DNA of 64,000 nt. Source: Sphaerisporangium sp. Lineage in GTDB: Bacteria; Actinomycetota; Actinomycetes; Streptosporangiales; Streptosporangiaceae. The notes beneath the pieces were generated by a model. The model saw nothing but the letters and a program-made list of their open reading frames with translations. It was not told where the DNA came from and did no database searches. Made by a program: the position numbers and the translations under genes. This document shows, piece by piece, positions 19,076 through 28,488 of the stretch. Position 1 is the stretch's first letter, and each line of letters starts with the position of its first letter. The DNA lies in contig JAOPYI010000238.1 in NCBI GenBank assembly GCA_025964675.1, forward strand, positions 62,001 to 126,000, written 5' to 3'.

Positions 19076-19344
19076 TGTGTGGTCAGGTCAGACGGTGCCC
19101 ACGCGGTGACCAAAAGCGGAAGGGCACCTGGTGTGATCACGAACGTCGGGCCGGGATGCCCGTCCTAGCATGGAATCCGGCGCGTGCCGCCACCGCCGGG
19201 CATGCCGGGTCACGCTCGCGGCGGGGTGCCTCTCGCGTACCGGGTACGGTGCAGGGGCGGGAAAAGGGGCCGGCTCGCGTAACGAAGCCGCGGCGGTGAC
19301 CGATCTCGCAGGGTCGGGCGGCGTCGGCAGGCGGGGGTGGTTGT

Positions 19345-22300
19345 GTGCTGGTGGTCCACGGTGCCTGGACCGGCGGCAGCCTGGCGCTGTGGGCGGAGGA
19401 CACCTCGCCCGCGCCGGACGCCTCACGACAGGCCGACGCGCCGCCCCGGGAACGCGCGGCCCGGGGCAGGGCCCGCCCCCACCCTTTCGCCGCCCCGTCG
19501 TCCACTCTCGCCGCGGCGCTCGGGCACAGCGCGGCCAAAGCCGTGGCCGCCGAGCTGGCGATCCAGCTCCCCGGCTCCGCCAAGGGCCCGCTGCCCTCGC
19601 CCGAGTCCGGTCTCCCGAGCGCGGCGCGCTCTCCCAAGATCTCGGCCTGGCGCGTCCCGGCGTTGCTGTTCCGTCCCGCTGAGGCCCTCGGCCTGCTCGG
19701 CACGCTGTCCGACCTGCCCGGCGACCCGCCCGCCGGGGCGCCCGAGTGGGGGCCCGGCACCTCGCTGCGCTATCTCGCCGTGGTCGCCGAGCACGCCCGC
19801 GCGCTCGTACGGCGCGGCCGGGTGCTGCCCCAGCTCGTCGCCGAGGACGGCGGTCACGCCGCCCGATGGCTTCCCGTGGTCACCGGCGCGGACGCGACCG
19901 CGTTCCGGGAGCTCGCCGCCGCGATGCCCCCCGTCTGCCGCGCGGTGGCCGGCGAACGCCCGGTGGCGCGCGCACTGCACGAGGCTCTGGCGGGCCTCGC
20001 CGACGGCGCGGCGCGCCTTTGGCTGCCGGAAAGACTGCTGCTCGGCAACCGGGCCGGCCTGAGGAGTCCCCTGGCCGACCGGTGGCTGTTCGCCCTCACG
20101 ACCGACGACGCCCTGGTCCCCGGCGTGGAGGACGGCGAGGCGAAGGCGTTCCGCGGGATGCTCCGCGACTGGCTCGACTCGGCCCACCGCATGGAGGGGC
20201 CGATCCGGGTCTGCTTCCGGCTCATCGAGCCCGAGGGCGACGCGGACGCCTGGGAGCTGGAGTTCGCGCTCCAGTCGGTGGACGACCCGAGCCTGTACGT
20301 GCCGGCCTCCCTGCTCTGGGAGGGGACACGCGTCCCCGGGCTGCCCAGACGCCCCGACGAGACGCTGCTCGCGGGCCTCGGGCGGGCCGTACGGCTCTGC
20401 CCCGAGTTGCACACGGCCCTGCACACCGCGAGGCCGTCCAGCATGGTCGTGGACACGGCGTGGGCGTTCGGGTTCCTGCGCCGGGCCGCGCCACTGCTCC
20501 AGGCCGCGGGGTACGGCGTCCGCCTCCCCGCCTGGGCGGGACGCAAGGGTCTCGGCCTGAAGCTGACCACGCGCTCCCGTACGAGCACGGCGGCCCGGGC
20601 GGCGGCCGGTCAGGGGTTCGGCCTGAGCGAGCTGGTGGACTTCAAGGTCGATCTGGCCGTCGGGGACCACACGATCAGCGAGGAGGAGCTCGAGGAGCTG
20701 GCGAGGCTGAAGGTCCCGCTGGTACGGGTGCGCGGCCAGTGGGTGGAGCTGGACGACCGCCAGCTCAAGGCGGCGCTGTCGGCGATCGAGCGGCGCCGGG
20801 CGGGCGAGATGACCGTCGCCGAGGTGATCCAGGAGGTCGTGAGCGGCGGCGACGAGGACCTGCCGCTGGTCGGCGTCGAGGCCGACGGCCTTCTCGGGGA
20901 CCTGCTCTCCGGCGAGGCGGACCGGCGCCTGTCGGCGATCGCCACCCCGGAATCGTTCAACGGCAGCCTGCGGCCTTACCAGGAACGCGGCCTCTCGTGG
21001 CTGAGCTTCCTGTCCCGCGTCGGCCTCGGCGGCATCCTGGCGGACGACATGGGACTGGGCAAAACGGCACAAACGCTATCGCTGCTGCTGGAGGAGCGTA
21101 CCGGCGGAACGGTGGCGCCGACGTTGCTGGTGTGCCCGATGTCGCTGGTGAGCAACTGGCAGAAGGAGGCGGCGCGGTTCGCCCCCTCGTTGCGGGTCTA
21201 CGTCCACCACGGGGGCACGCGAAAGCGCGACGACGAGCTGGTGACCGTGGTTGAGGACGCCGACCTGGTGATCACGACGTACGGGACGGCGCTGCGGGAC
21301 GCCGGGGTACTCGCGAGGTTCGGCTGGGGCCGGGTGGTCTGCGACGAGGCGCAGGCGATCAAGAACAGCGCCGCGCGCCAGGCGCAGGCCGTACGGTCCA
21401 TCCCGGCACGCACCCGGCTGGCGCTGACCGGCACCCCGGTGGAGAACCACCTCGCGGAGCTGTGGTCGATCATGGAGTTCTGCAACCCCGGCCTGCTCGG
21501 ACCGGCCAAGCGGTTCAGGGAGCGCTACCAGGAGCCGATCGAGGCGCGCGGGGACGAGGACGCCGCCAGGGCGCTCAAGCGAGCCACGGGGCCGTTCGTC
21601 CTGCGGCGCCTGAAGACCGACAAGACGATCATCTCCGACCTGCCGGAGAAGCTGGAGATGAAGGTGTGGTGCACGCTCACGCCGGAGCAGGCCAGCCTCT
21701 ACCAGGCCGTCGTCAACGACATGCTGGCCAAGATCGACGACAGTGACGGGATCGAGCGGCGCGGCAACGTGCTCGCGACGATGACCCGGCTCAAGCAGGT
21801 GTGCAACCACCCCGCCCACCTGCTAAAGGACGGCTCGCGGCTGGCCGGGCGCTCGGGGAAGCTGGCCCGGCTGGAGGAGCTGGCCGGGGAGATCGTCGAG
21901 GAGGGGGACAGGGCGCTGGTCTTCACGCAGTACGCCGAGTTCGGGTCGCTGCTCCAGCCCTACCTCGCGGCCCATCTCGACCGCCCCGTGCTGTGGCTCC
22001 ACGGCGGGCTGCCCAAGAAGAAGCGGGACGAGCTGGTGGACCACTTCCAGAACGGCGACGAGCCCATGATCTTCCTGCTGTCCCTCAAGGCGGCCGGTAC
22101 CGGGCTGAACCTCACCGCCGCGAACCACGTCATCCACGTGGACCGGTGGTGGAACCCTGCCGTGGAGGACCAGGCCACCGACCGGGCGTTCCGCATCGGG
22201 CAGACGAGGAACGTCCAGGTCAGGAAGTTCATCTGCGTGGGAACGCTCGAGGAACGGATCGACGAGATGATCGAGCGCAAGAAGGCTTTGGCGGAGAGGG

Positions 22301-22389
22301 TCGTCGGCACCGGCGAGGACTGGATCACCAACCTGTCGACCGACCAGCTTCGCGAGCTGTTCCGGCTCGGCCCCGAGGCGGTGAGCTGA
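19345..22389 (+). CDS. SNF2/Rad54-family helicase-like ATPase
   Basis: This 1014-residue protein is a double-stranded-DNA translocase. The N-terminal 480 residues are an actinobacterial SNF2-associated region of unknown fold. The motor follows: Walker A in DDMGLGKTAQT (about residue 566), DEAQ-box VVCDEAQAIKN (about 664), motif III ALTGTPVENHLAELWSIMEF, and the C-terminal helicase lobe with GLNLTAANHVIHVDRWWNP and QATDRAFRIGQ. The GTG start at 19345 has GGGGG 7 bases upstream. One base separates its stop from the SWIM zinc-finger gene, so the two are made together and probably act together. Roles in remodelling or transcription-complex recycling are known for relatives; the role here is unknown. 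Confidence 0.9.
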   Translation: MLVVHGAWTGGSLALWAEDTSPAPDASRQADAPPRERAARGRARPHPFAAPSSTLAAALGHSAAKAVAAELAIQLPGSAKGPLPSPESGLPSAARSPKISAWRVPALLFRPAEALGLLGTLSDLPGDPPAGAPEWGPGTSLRYLAVVAEHARALVRRGRVLPQLVAEDGGHAARWLPVVTGADATAFRELAAAMPPVCRAVAGERPVARALHEALAGLADGAARLWLPERLLLGNRAGLRSPLADRWLFALTTDDALVPGVEDGEAKAFRGMLRDWLDSAHRMEGPIRVCFRLIEPEGDADAWELEFALQSVDDPSLYVPASLLWEGTRVPGLPRRPDETLLAGLGRAVRLCPELHTALHTARPSSMVVDTAWAFGFLRRAAPLLQAAGYGVRLPAWAGRKGLGLKLTTRSRTSTAARAAAGQGFGLSELVDFKVDLAVGDHTISEEELEELARLKVPLVRVRGQWVELDDRQLKAALSAIERRRAGEMTVAEVIQEVVSGGDEDLPLVGVEADGLLGDLLSGEADRRLSAIATPESFNGSLRPYQERGLSWLSFLSRVGLGGILADDMGLGKTAQTLSLLLEERTGGTVAPTLLVCPMSLVSNWQKEAARFAPSLRVYVHHGGTRKRDDELVTVVEDADLVITTYGTALRDAGVLARFGWGRVVCDEAQAIKNSAARQAQAVRSIPARTRLALTGTPVENHLAELWSIMEFCNPGLLGPAKRFRERYQEPIEARGDEDAARALKRATGPFVLRRLKTDKTIISDLPEKLEMKVWCTLTPEQASLYQAVVNDMLAKIDDSDGIERRGNVLATMTRLKQVCNHPAHLLKDGSRLAGRSGKLARLEELAGEIVEEGDRALVFTQYAEFGSLLQPYLAAHLDRPVLWLHGGLPKKKRDELVDHFQNGDEPMIFLLSLKAAGTGLNLTAANHVIHVDRWWNPAVEDQATDRAFRIGQTRNVQVRKFICVGTLEERIDEMIERKKALAERVVGTGEDWITNLSTDQLRELFRLGPEAVS

Positions 22390-22390
22390 C

Positions 22391-23215
22391 ATGCCGGTCG
22401 GAAAGGGTGGCTGGTTCGAGGCCTCCGCGCCCATCCGGGTGGAGGGCGGCATCCAGGCGCGCAGCAGGCGCGGGTCGATCGGCGAGCGGTGGTGGTCCCG
22501 GCGCTTCATCGACATCCTCGAGGGCATCTGTGACTCCGGACGGCTCACCCGGGGCCGCGCGTACGCGCGGAAGGGCCAGGTGCTGGAGATCGACCTGTCG
22601 TCCGGGCTGGTCAATGCCCGGGTGCAGGGGTCGCGGCCCCAGCCGTACCGCGTCTCGGTAAGGATCGCCGCGTACGGCGAGCGCGACTGGGCGGGGATCC
22701 AGGAGGCGCTGGCCGGGCAGGCGCTGTACCGCGCGAAGCTGCTGGCCGGTGAGATGCCCTCGGAGATCGTGGAGGTCTTCGACTCGCTCGGCCTGCCGCT
22801 GTTCCCCTCCGAGCTGGACATGGAGTGCTCGTGCCCCGACTGGGGCTTCCCCTGCAAGCACCTGTCCGCCGTGCTCTACCTGCTGGCCGAGGCCTTCGAC
22901 GAGGACCCGTTCCTGGTGCTCGCCTGGCGCGGGCGGGCCAAGGACGACCTGCTGGACGCCCTCCGGGGCATGCCTCTCGATGACGAGGAGACCCCGGACC
23001 CTCTGCACGTGGACGATGTGCCGTTCGGCGATCGCCTGAACGACTTCTACTCGGCCCCGGTCCCGCTGAGCCGCCTGCGCCCACGCCCTGGTCACCCCTC
23101 CGCACCTCCCGAACTCCTGCTACGCGCCCTGGAGCCCCCACCCATCAAGGTGCGTCACATCCCATTGCTGGACATCCTCCGCCCTGCTTACCGGGAGCTC
23201 GGCCCGCGTCCTTGA
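22391..23215 (+). CDS. SWIM zinc-finger protein, partner of the SNF2 ATPase
   Basis: This 274-residue protein carries a SWIM zinc finger (C-x-C-x6-C-x-H: ECSCPDWGFPCKH, about residues 145-157), a predicted nucleic-acid or protein binding module. The N-terminal part starts WFEASAPIRVEGGIQARS and contains RWWSRRFIDILE, common to the family. The C-terminal 60 residues are proline-rich. The start ATG 22391 comes right after the helicase stop, so the genes are translationally coupled. It probably acts as a DNA-binding or adaptor subunit of the SNF2 motor; this is inference from the conserved pairing. Confidence 0.85.
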   Translation: MPVGKGGWFEASAPIRVEGGIQARSRRGSIGERWWSRRFIDILEGICDSGRLTRGRAYARKGQVLEIDLSSGLVNARVQGSRPQPYRVSVRIAAYGERDWAGIQEALAGQALYRAKLLAGEMPSEIVEVFDSLGLPLFPSELDMECSCPDWGFPCKHLSAVLYLLAEAFDEDPFLVLAWRGRAKDDLLDALRGMPLDDEETPDPLHVDDVPFGDRLNDFYSAPVPLSRLRPRPGHPSAPPELLLRALEPPPIKVRHIPLLDILRPAYRELGPRP

Positions 23216-23235
23216 GCGCTTTTCCGCGAAGAGAG

Positions 23236-23266
23236 GTGCCGGGGCGGGGATCGCCCGCCCCGGCAC
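23236..23266. terminator. Bidirectional terminator hairpin between SWIM and GH16 genes
   Basis: GTGCCGGGGCGGG and CCCGCCCCGGCAC form a perfect 13-bp stem with a 5-base loop, placed between two convergent genes whose stops lie at 23215 and 23295. Confidence 0.8.
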
Positions 23267-23294
23267 AGTGGTGCTCACGTTCCGAATCCAGTTG

Positions 23295-24671
23295 TCAGGT
23301 GCCGTTGACGGAGAGCTCCCACAACGAGTACCCGTACGGGGTGGCCCGCTGCGTGCCGTTCACCCGGATATATCGGCCGGTGCCGGTCACCGCCAGGTCG
23401 TCGGTCCCGCCGTCACCGGTGGTCGTCGAATAGATGTTCGACCACGTGGTGCCGTCCGCCGACGTCTGGACCTGGTACGCCCTGCCGTAGGCGGCCTCCC
23501 AGTTCAGCGTCACATGGCTGATGTTGTACGACCGGCCCAGGTCGACCCGGATCCACTGCGGATCGCTGAACGCGCTCGACCAGCGTGTACCCGCGTTGCC
23601 GTCGGTCGCGTTGGCCGCGAGGAAGCTGCCGTTCTCCGTGGAGGAGGCCGTGGTCGGCTTGCCCTGCGCGATGTTCGTGGCGCCGCCGCCGCCCGGACCC
23701 TTGTTGTAGACGGCGACGTAGTCGATGTTCATCTGGCCGCCGGAGATGGTGGCGGCGTTGGGGCCGCCTCCGAAGGCGTCAGGGAAGCCACCGCCCATCG
23801 CGAGGTCGTAGATGATGAAGAACGGGTGGTCCACGGCGTTCGCCCACGTCGTGGCGTCCACCCGGTTCGACAACAGCGTGAAGTAGTTGTTGCCGTCGAG
23901 GTACCAGCGGATCTGCTCGGGCGACACCGACCGGTCGATCTCCACCGCGTAGGTGTGGTAGCCCGTCTGGCAGCCGGAGCAGGCGCGCTCGCCGCTGCCG
24001 ATACCGGTCGACTCGTTGCACGGGCCGCCGGGGTTCGTCCCGCAGTGCAGCGTGCCGAACACCGAGCTGCGGCCGTTGATGTCCTCCAGGATGTCGACCT
24101 CGCCGCTGGTCGGCCACGGGGTGCCCGTGCGCAGGGTCGAGCCGAGCATCCAGAAGGCCGGCCAGTAGCCGGCGCCGTTCGCGGTGGTCACGTTCGGCTG
24201 CTGGATCGACGACTGCATCCTCACGACGCCACCGGGAGCCGCCCCGAACGTCGCCGCCTGCGTCTCGATCCGGCCCGACGTCCAGCCCGCACGCGGGTCC
24301 GTGCCCGAGTGAAGGGCCTTGAGTACGAGGTGCCCGGCGCCGTCCTGGAAGACGTTCGCCGTGCTGTTCGTCATCGTCTCGATCTCGCCGGTGCCGAAGC
24401 TGCTTCCCGGGCCTGTGTCGTACTTCCAGCTCCCGGTGTTGACGCCGGTTCCCGAGGCGCCGTTGAAGTCATCGCTCCAGGTGAGGCTGAAACCCGACGG
24501 CGGGGCCGGGACGGCCGCGCTGGCGGTGCCGGGAACGGCCACGGCGCTGAGGGTCGCGACTCCGACCGTGCCGATCACCAGTGCCATGGCGGAGGCACTG
24601 GCCTTGAGACGCGGCATCAGCCTTCTGCTGACGCCGCCTCCCAGATCTCTGCTTGCGCGCATGCCTAACAT
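23295..24671 (-). CDS. Secreted GH16 endo-beta-glucanase with C-terminal F5/8-type carbohydrate-binding module
   Basis: This 458-residue enzyme should cleave beta-1,3 or mixed-linked beta-glucans outside the cell. Residues 1-52 are a signal peptide (arginine-rich start, hydrophobic core ALVIGTVGVATLSAVAV, cleavage after ASA). The GH16 domain (about 58-305) has the catalytic signature EVDILEDING with E191, D193 and E196. A Gly-rich linker leads to a discoidin/CBM32-like domain (about 320-458: TDGNAGTRWSSAFSDPQWIRVDLG). ATG 24671 follows AAGGGAGAG; the frame is open further upstream but lacks a signal peptide start. A LacI-type palindrome lies in its leader, so expression is probably induced by glucan oligosaccharides. 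Confidence 0.92.
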   Translation of the reverse strand: MLGMRASRDLGGGVSRRLMPRLKASASAMALVIGTVGVATLSAVAVPGTASAAVPAPPSGFSLTWSDDFNGASGTGVNTGSWKYDTGPGSSFGTGEIETMTNSTANVFQDGAGHLVLKALHSGTDPRAGWTSGRIETQAATFGAAPGGVVRMQSSIQQPNVTTANGAGYWPAFWMLGSTLRTGTPWPTSGEVDILEDINGRSSVFGTLHCGTNPGGPCNESTGIGSGERACSGCQTGYHTYAVEIDRSVSPEQIRWYLDGNNYFTLLSNRVDATTWANAVDHPFFIIYDLAMGGGFPDAFGGGPNAATISGGQMNIDYVAVYNKGPGGGGATNIAQGKPTTASSTENGSFLAANATDGNAGTRWSSAFSDPQWIRVDLGRSYNISHVTLNWEAAYGRAYQVQTSADGTTWSNIYSTTTGDGGTDDLAVTGTGRYIRVNGTQRATPYGYSLWELSVNGT

Positions 24672-24831
24672 CGTCTCTCCCTTGCTGGAAGACCGATCGG
24701 CGAACGGCGGCGGGTCCCGGGTCCAGGTGCTGGTGCCTTCTGTCCGCCGAGACAGGGACGAGGGGGGTGTACACACCGGCCGTCGAATCGCCGGTGTGCG
24801 CCGGGGTGGCAGATCGGTCGAACTAAGGTGA

Positions 24832-24843
24832 GAGAGCGCTCTC
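24832..24843. promoter_or_regulatory. LacI-family operator palindrome in GH16 leader
   Basis: GAGAGCGCTCTC is a perfect 12-base palindrome with the core GAGCGCTC, as in operators of actinobacterial cellulose/glucan regulators such as CebR. It lies just downstream of the predicted transcription start of the beta-glucanase gene. Confidence 0.7.
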
Positions 24844-24851
24844 CGGGGGAG

Positions 24852-24880
24852 AATATCACTGCTTTACGAAGGCTCGTCAA
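24852..24880 (-). promoter_or_regulatory. Promoter of the GH16 gene
   Basis: On the minus strand TTGACG (24880-24875) and GATATT (24857-24852) are separated by 17 bases. The start point would be near 24845, next to the operator palindrome. Confidence 0.5.
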
Positions 24881-25129
24881 TACCTCAGTTAACTTATTTG
24901 AAACCTGGCCCAGCCCGCTATCGGTCACTGGCGACCATGGCGGCCGCACGCCTTATGACCGGCCGCCCGACGCCTCATCCCAAAGCTCTGACCTGCCATG
25001 ATGTCCGACCGTGATCTACTGCCGGGGCCGGGCCCCCGCCTCACCCGTCCGGCGAAGGGAGGCACCGGCCGCGTCGGGGCGCGCCGGGGAGCCCCTGGTA
25101 CGGACCACGTTCGTAACGTCGCCCCTCCG

Positions 25130-27541
25130 CTAAGAGCGCTTCCAGAAGGTGGTCCTCGGGCCGTGCGCCTCGCCCTTGCCGCCGGTCAGCTCGGTGAGCA
25201 CCGTGACCACGCGGAGCCACAGGCGTTCCACGTCCACGTCAGCGCCCGGCGTCTCGCACGCCGACAGCTCACGGGCGAGGGCCGACAGCTCGTTGTCACC
25301 GCCGCCGACGTAGGCCGCGAGAGCCGCGAGGCGGCTGCCCAGGTCGGCCAGGTAGCGCCGCCGCTCCGGCGCGGGAAGCGATTCCTGCGCCCGCAGCCGC
25401 GCGAGCTCCTCCACCAGCTGTGGCCGTACGGAGTCCACCGCGTGCGGGACCGGTGGCGCGGGCGGGGCCATCCTCCGGCCGGCCGCGCGAGTGGAGAACC
25501 GGCCCCGGGGAGCGCCACCCTGGGGAGCCGGGAACGGCTGCGGCCGACCCGGCACGTCCGAACCGCCCGCTTCCAGCTGCCCGCTCTCCTGCGTGCCCAC
25601 GCTGAAGATCGCGGGTGCGGCCGAGGTGGTGTACGCGGCTGGGGCGGCCATCATCGGCATGGCAGACGCCGCCTGGGCCGGCATGTCCCAGCCGCTCGGC
25701 ATCTCGACCGGCTGGACGACCCGGTGCGCCGGCCGTCCTTCGGCGACGACGCGCGTGTCCACGGCCACGAAGGCGGTGAACCGGCACAGCACCCCGTGCC
25801 GTAGCGATGTTTCGACGATCTCCCGCTCCAGGCCGTGCTCGCCGATGGCGTAGCGGTCCTCCAGGCGGCGCAGGTGCGCCCGTGCCCAGATGGCCCTCGG
25901 GGAGTCTCCCTCGGCCGGTGTCCCGGTCAGCCTCCGCTCCCAGGGCTTCCCGTCCGCCGCGACGCCGTGCACGGTGATTGAGCCTTGGGCGGGGCCGCGG
26001 AACCTCCCCGACACGGTCAAGGGCACGCCGGAGTACAGCGAGCCGAGATGGGTCACCGTGCCGGGAAGCACGTCGAGCCCGTCGGCCTTCAGCGCCAGGC
26101 CGGTGACCAGCGGGGAACCGATCCTGCGGTGGATGTGCTCCATCGCCTCATCCAGGCGGTCCTCCGACTCCACCAGCTCGCAGCGGCCGGAGCCGAGGCC
26201 CGCCAGCCTGCCGAGGAACCCGGCGTTGACGGCCCGGTCGATGCCCACGGTGTGGACCCGCACGGCCGCGAGCCGCGTGCCGAGGCGTTCCAGGATCTGG
26301 TCGTCGTTGCCGACCTGCCCGTCGGTGACCAGCACGAGCACCCGCTCCCTGGCCGGGTCGTCCAGCAGGTCCAGCGCCTGCTCCATGGGCTGGAGCATCT
26401 CGGTGCCGCCCCGCGCCTCCAGCCGGGCGAGGTGCTCGACGGCGCGGTAGCGGTTGCGGTCGGTGGCGGGGGCGAGCCCGGCGGCGAGCCCTTCCGGGCG
26501 TTCCACGTCGGTGTCGAACGACAGCACCGCGAACCTGTCGGCCGAGGTCAGCGTGTCGACGATGCGCGCCGCCGCGCGCCGGGCCGCGACCATCTTCCAT
26601 CCGGTCATGCTGCCGGAGCGGTCGAGGAGCAGCGCCACGTCCCGTGGCCGCCGCGCGGCCTGGTCGTCCGGCGGGGGCGGCAGCACGGTGAGCGTGAAGG
26701 TGCCGTCCCCGGCCTCGCCGCCGTCGCCGCTCTCGCCGTCAGGTACGAGGGTCAGCGAGCTGGAGGCCGTGAACTCCAGGCGCAGGACGAAGTCACGGTC
26801 GAGGCGCTCGCCGGGCTGGAGCCGGACGACGCCCTCCTCCTCGGTGACCACGTGCAGGCTGGACCGCATCTCCCTGAGGTCGAGCCCCGCCGGGTCGACG
26901 CGCGCCGTGAGCGACAGCCGTACGGGGTCGGGGAAGCCCGGCAGCAGCACCGGGGGAGTGATCCGCGACGCGTCCGGCACGGCGTCGGTGTCGGGGACCA
27001 CGCCGTGCCCCGCCGGCTGGCCGTCGAGCGGCGTGCCCGGGATGTAGCGGGGCGCCACGACGAGCGGGAAGCGGAAGGTCGCCGCGCCGTCCTCGTACGG
27101 GAGCGGCTGGCTGAGCGTCAGCCGTACGGTCACACGCTCGCCGGGGACGATGTTGCCGACCCGCATGGTGAAGACGTCCGGCCGCTCCTCCTCGGCGATG
27201 GCGGCCCGCCGCCCCTCGGAGACGGCCTGGTCGTAGTCGTGCCGCGCCTGGCCGCGCTCCTTGAGCACGCCCTCGACCACCCGGTCGTCGGCCTCCATCC
27301 GGAAGGAGGTCACCGCGGCCCGGTCTGGCAGCGGGAAGACGTACGTCGCCTCCAGCGGGACGTCGTAGGGATTGCGGAAGCCCTGGGCCACCTCCACGCC
27401 GGAGGTGAGTGCGGTGATCCGCGCGTCCACCTCGACGCTCTCCAGCGGCAGGTTCCCCTTGCCGGTCCGCAGCGCGCCGAGCCCCGCGTCGGGCAGTGGC
27501 GTGTACTCACCGGGCTTCAACGAGGTGATCTGGACAGTCAT
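25130..27541 (-). CDS. VIT and von Willebrand factor A domain protein
   Basis: This 803-residue protein has an N-terminal VIT domain (about residues 25-155; VEVAQGFRNPYDVPLEATYVF and GQARHDYDQAVSEG) and a VWA domain with a complete metal-ion-dependent adhesion site, DRSGSMTGWK near residue 305, so it should bind a divalent ion and a protein ligand. The C-terminal third is Ala/Pro-rich and of no known fold. No signal peptide is visible, so it is probably cytoplasmic. ATG 27541 overlaps the stop of the MerR gene (ATGA); the long open frame beyond it is antisense to nothing real and overlaps MerR. Function of bacterial VIT/VWA proteins is mostly unknown. Confidence 0.85.
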   Translation of the reverse strand: MTVQITSLKPGEYTPLPDAGLGALRTGKGNLPLESVEVDARITALTSGVEVAQGFRNPYDVPLEATYVFPLPDRAAVTSFRMEADDRVVEGVLKERGQARHDYDQAVSEGRRAAIAEEERPDVFTMRVGNIVPGERVTVRLTLSQPLPYEDGAATFRFPLVVAPRYIPGTPLDGQPAGHGVVPDTDAVPDASRITPPVLLPGFPDPVRLSLTARVDPAGLDLREMRSSLHVVTEEEGVVRLQPGERLDRDFVLRLEFTASSSLTLVPDGESGDGGEAGDGTFTLTVLPPPPDDQAARRPRDVALLLDRSGSMTGWKMVAARRAAARIVDTLTSADRFAVLSFDTDVERPEGLAAGLAPATDRNRYRAVEHLARLEARGGTEMLQPMEQALDLLDDPARERVLVLVTDGQVGNDDQILERLGTRLAAVRVHTVGIDRAVNAGFLGRLAGLGSGRCELVESEDRLDEAMEHIHRRIGSPLVTGLALKADGLDVLPGTVTHLGSLYSGVPLTVSGRFRGPAQGSITVHGVAADGKPWERRLTGTPAEGDSPRAIWARAHLRRLEDRYAIGEHGLEREIVETSLRHGVLCRFTAFVAVDTRVVAEGRPAHRVVQPVEMPSGWDMPAQAASAMPMMAAPAAYTTSAAPAIFSVGTQESGQLEAGGSDVPGRPQPFPAPQGGAPRGRFSTRAAGRRMAPPAPPVPHAVDSVRPQLVEELARLRAQESLPAPERRRYLADLGSRLAALAAYVGGGDNELSALARELSACETPGADVDVERLWLRVVTVLTELTGGKGEAHGPRTTFWKRS

Positions 27542-28377
27542 GGGTGCATTCCTTCGGACGGGGATCGGTCGAGGTCGGGGTGGATGGGACCGGTGCCGGG
27601 ATCGGCGAGGTCCCGGTCGCGCAGCGCGTCGAGCAGGGTCGCGGCGGCTTCCTGGAGGGCGGCGACGTCGTCGGGCGACGGAGTACGGCCTTCGAGTAGC
27701 AGCGTGACCCCGGGCGCGAGCCGTACGCCGTGCAGCAGCCCTTCCGGCTGCGGGCTCGGACGGACGCCGGTCGGCCGTCCGAAGGCGGGGGCCACGGCGT
27801 CGGGAACGATCCCGGTCAGGGCCGGTGGGGTGAGGCCGGGCATGGCCGGAGGCGCGAGCCCGGGTACGAGCGGCGGGGTGAGGCCGGGCACGGCCGGTGG
27901 GGTCAGGCCGGGCACGGACGCGGTGGTGTGCTCCGGTACGGCCTGAGGGGTGACCGCCGGTCGTTCCGTCCAGAAGCGCTGCCGGGCGGGCGGCAGCCCG
28001 GAGCCGGTCCTGCCGTCGGCGTTCGGCTCGGGCCCGGGGTCCCCGCCGGGCACGAGCCCGGCCGGGGAGGCGATCCGGGCGATGGCCTCCAGGGTGGCGT
28101 CGGTGGCGCCGGCGAGCTCGGCCTGGATGTCGGCGATGGAACGCCCCTCGGACTGGCGGCGCTTGACCGCGATGAGCTGCAGGAGATGGCGCCTGCCGTA
28201 CAGCGCGACCCTGCCTCGGCGGGTCAGCGGCGGGTCGAGCAGGCCGATCGTCGTGTACCACCGGATGAGCCGCTCGTTGGGCACGTCGCGAACCCGGCCG
28301 TTGGGCCGTGGCGACGTCGGGCGCAGCGTGCCGGCCGCCCGCTCCGCCAGCTCGCCGATGGTCCAGGTGTCACTCAT
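27538..28377 (-). CDS. MerR-family transcriptional regulator with Pro/Gly repeat linker
   Basis: This 279-residue protein has a MerR winged helix-turn-helix (WTIGELAERAAGTL; RLIRWYTTIGLLDPPLTRRGRVALYGRRHLLQLIAVKRRQSEGRSIADIQAEL, about residues 4-95). A central segment contains about five imperfect copies of a PGLTPPAV-like unit (about residues 155-205), and an alpha-helical C-terminus follows. No effector-binding cysteines are seen. I chose ATG 28377 after GAGG, because the seven extra upstream codons overlap the operator. Its stop overlaps the VIT/VWA start, so regulator and effector are co-translated. The inverted repeat just upstream suggests autoregulation and joint control of the divergent dps gene. 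Confidence 0.85.
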   Translation of the reverse strand: MSDTWTIGELAERAAGTLRPTSPRPNGRVRDVPNERLIRWYTTIGLLDPPLTRRGRVALYGRRHLLQLIAVKRRQSEGRSIADIQAELAGATDATLEAIARIASPAGLVPGGDPGPEPNADGRTGSGLPPARQRFWTERPAVTPQAVPEHTTASVPGLTPPAVPGLTPPLVPGLAPPAMPGLTPPALTGIVPDAVAPAFGRPTGVRPSPQPEGLLHGVRLAPGVTLLLEGRTPSPDDVAALQEAAATLLDALRDRDLADPGTGPIHPDLDRSPSEGMHP

Positions 28378-28387
28378 ACCTCGATAC

Positions 28388-28412
28388 TGACACTGCAACT
28401 ATTACAGTGTCA
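28388..28412. promoter_or_regulatory. Inverted repeat in the merR-dps divergent region, probable MerR operator
   Basis: TGACACTG and CAGTGTCA form a perfect 8-base inverted repeat with a 9-base spacer (total 25 bases), in an unusually A/T-rich patch. It begins 11 bases before the merR start and 77 bases before dps, overlapping where merR transcription should start. Confidence 0.65.
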
Positions 28413-28488
28413 ACGTTTAGGACGACTCAGATCGGTTAGGGCGTTCTAGGTAAGGAGGCCAGAAACCACTCTCGGGGGGAGAAACTTC

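Larger units (their letters stand above)
24672..25129. other. Intergenic region with GH16 promoter/operator; remainder featureless
   Basis: There is no gene here. Bases 24832-24880 hold the GH16 promoter and palindrome listed separately, followed by a long untranslated leader of about 170 bases. The stretch 24890-25129, between the start of GH16 and the end of the VIT/VWA gene, shows nothing I can name. Confidence 0.6.

Noticed and set aside
25985-27946. 653-codon plus-strand frame
   Set aside because: Antisense to the VIT/VWA and MerR genes; low-complexity translation.
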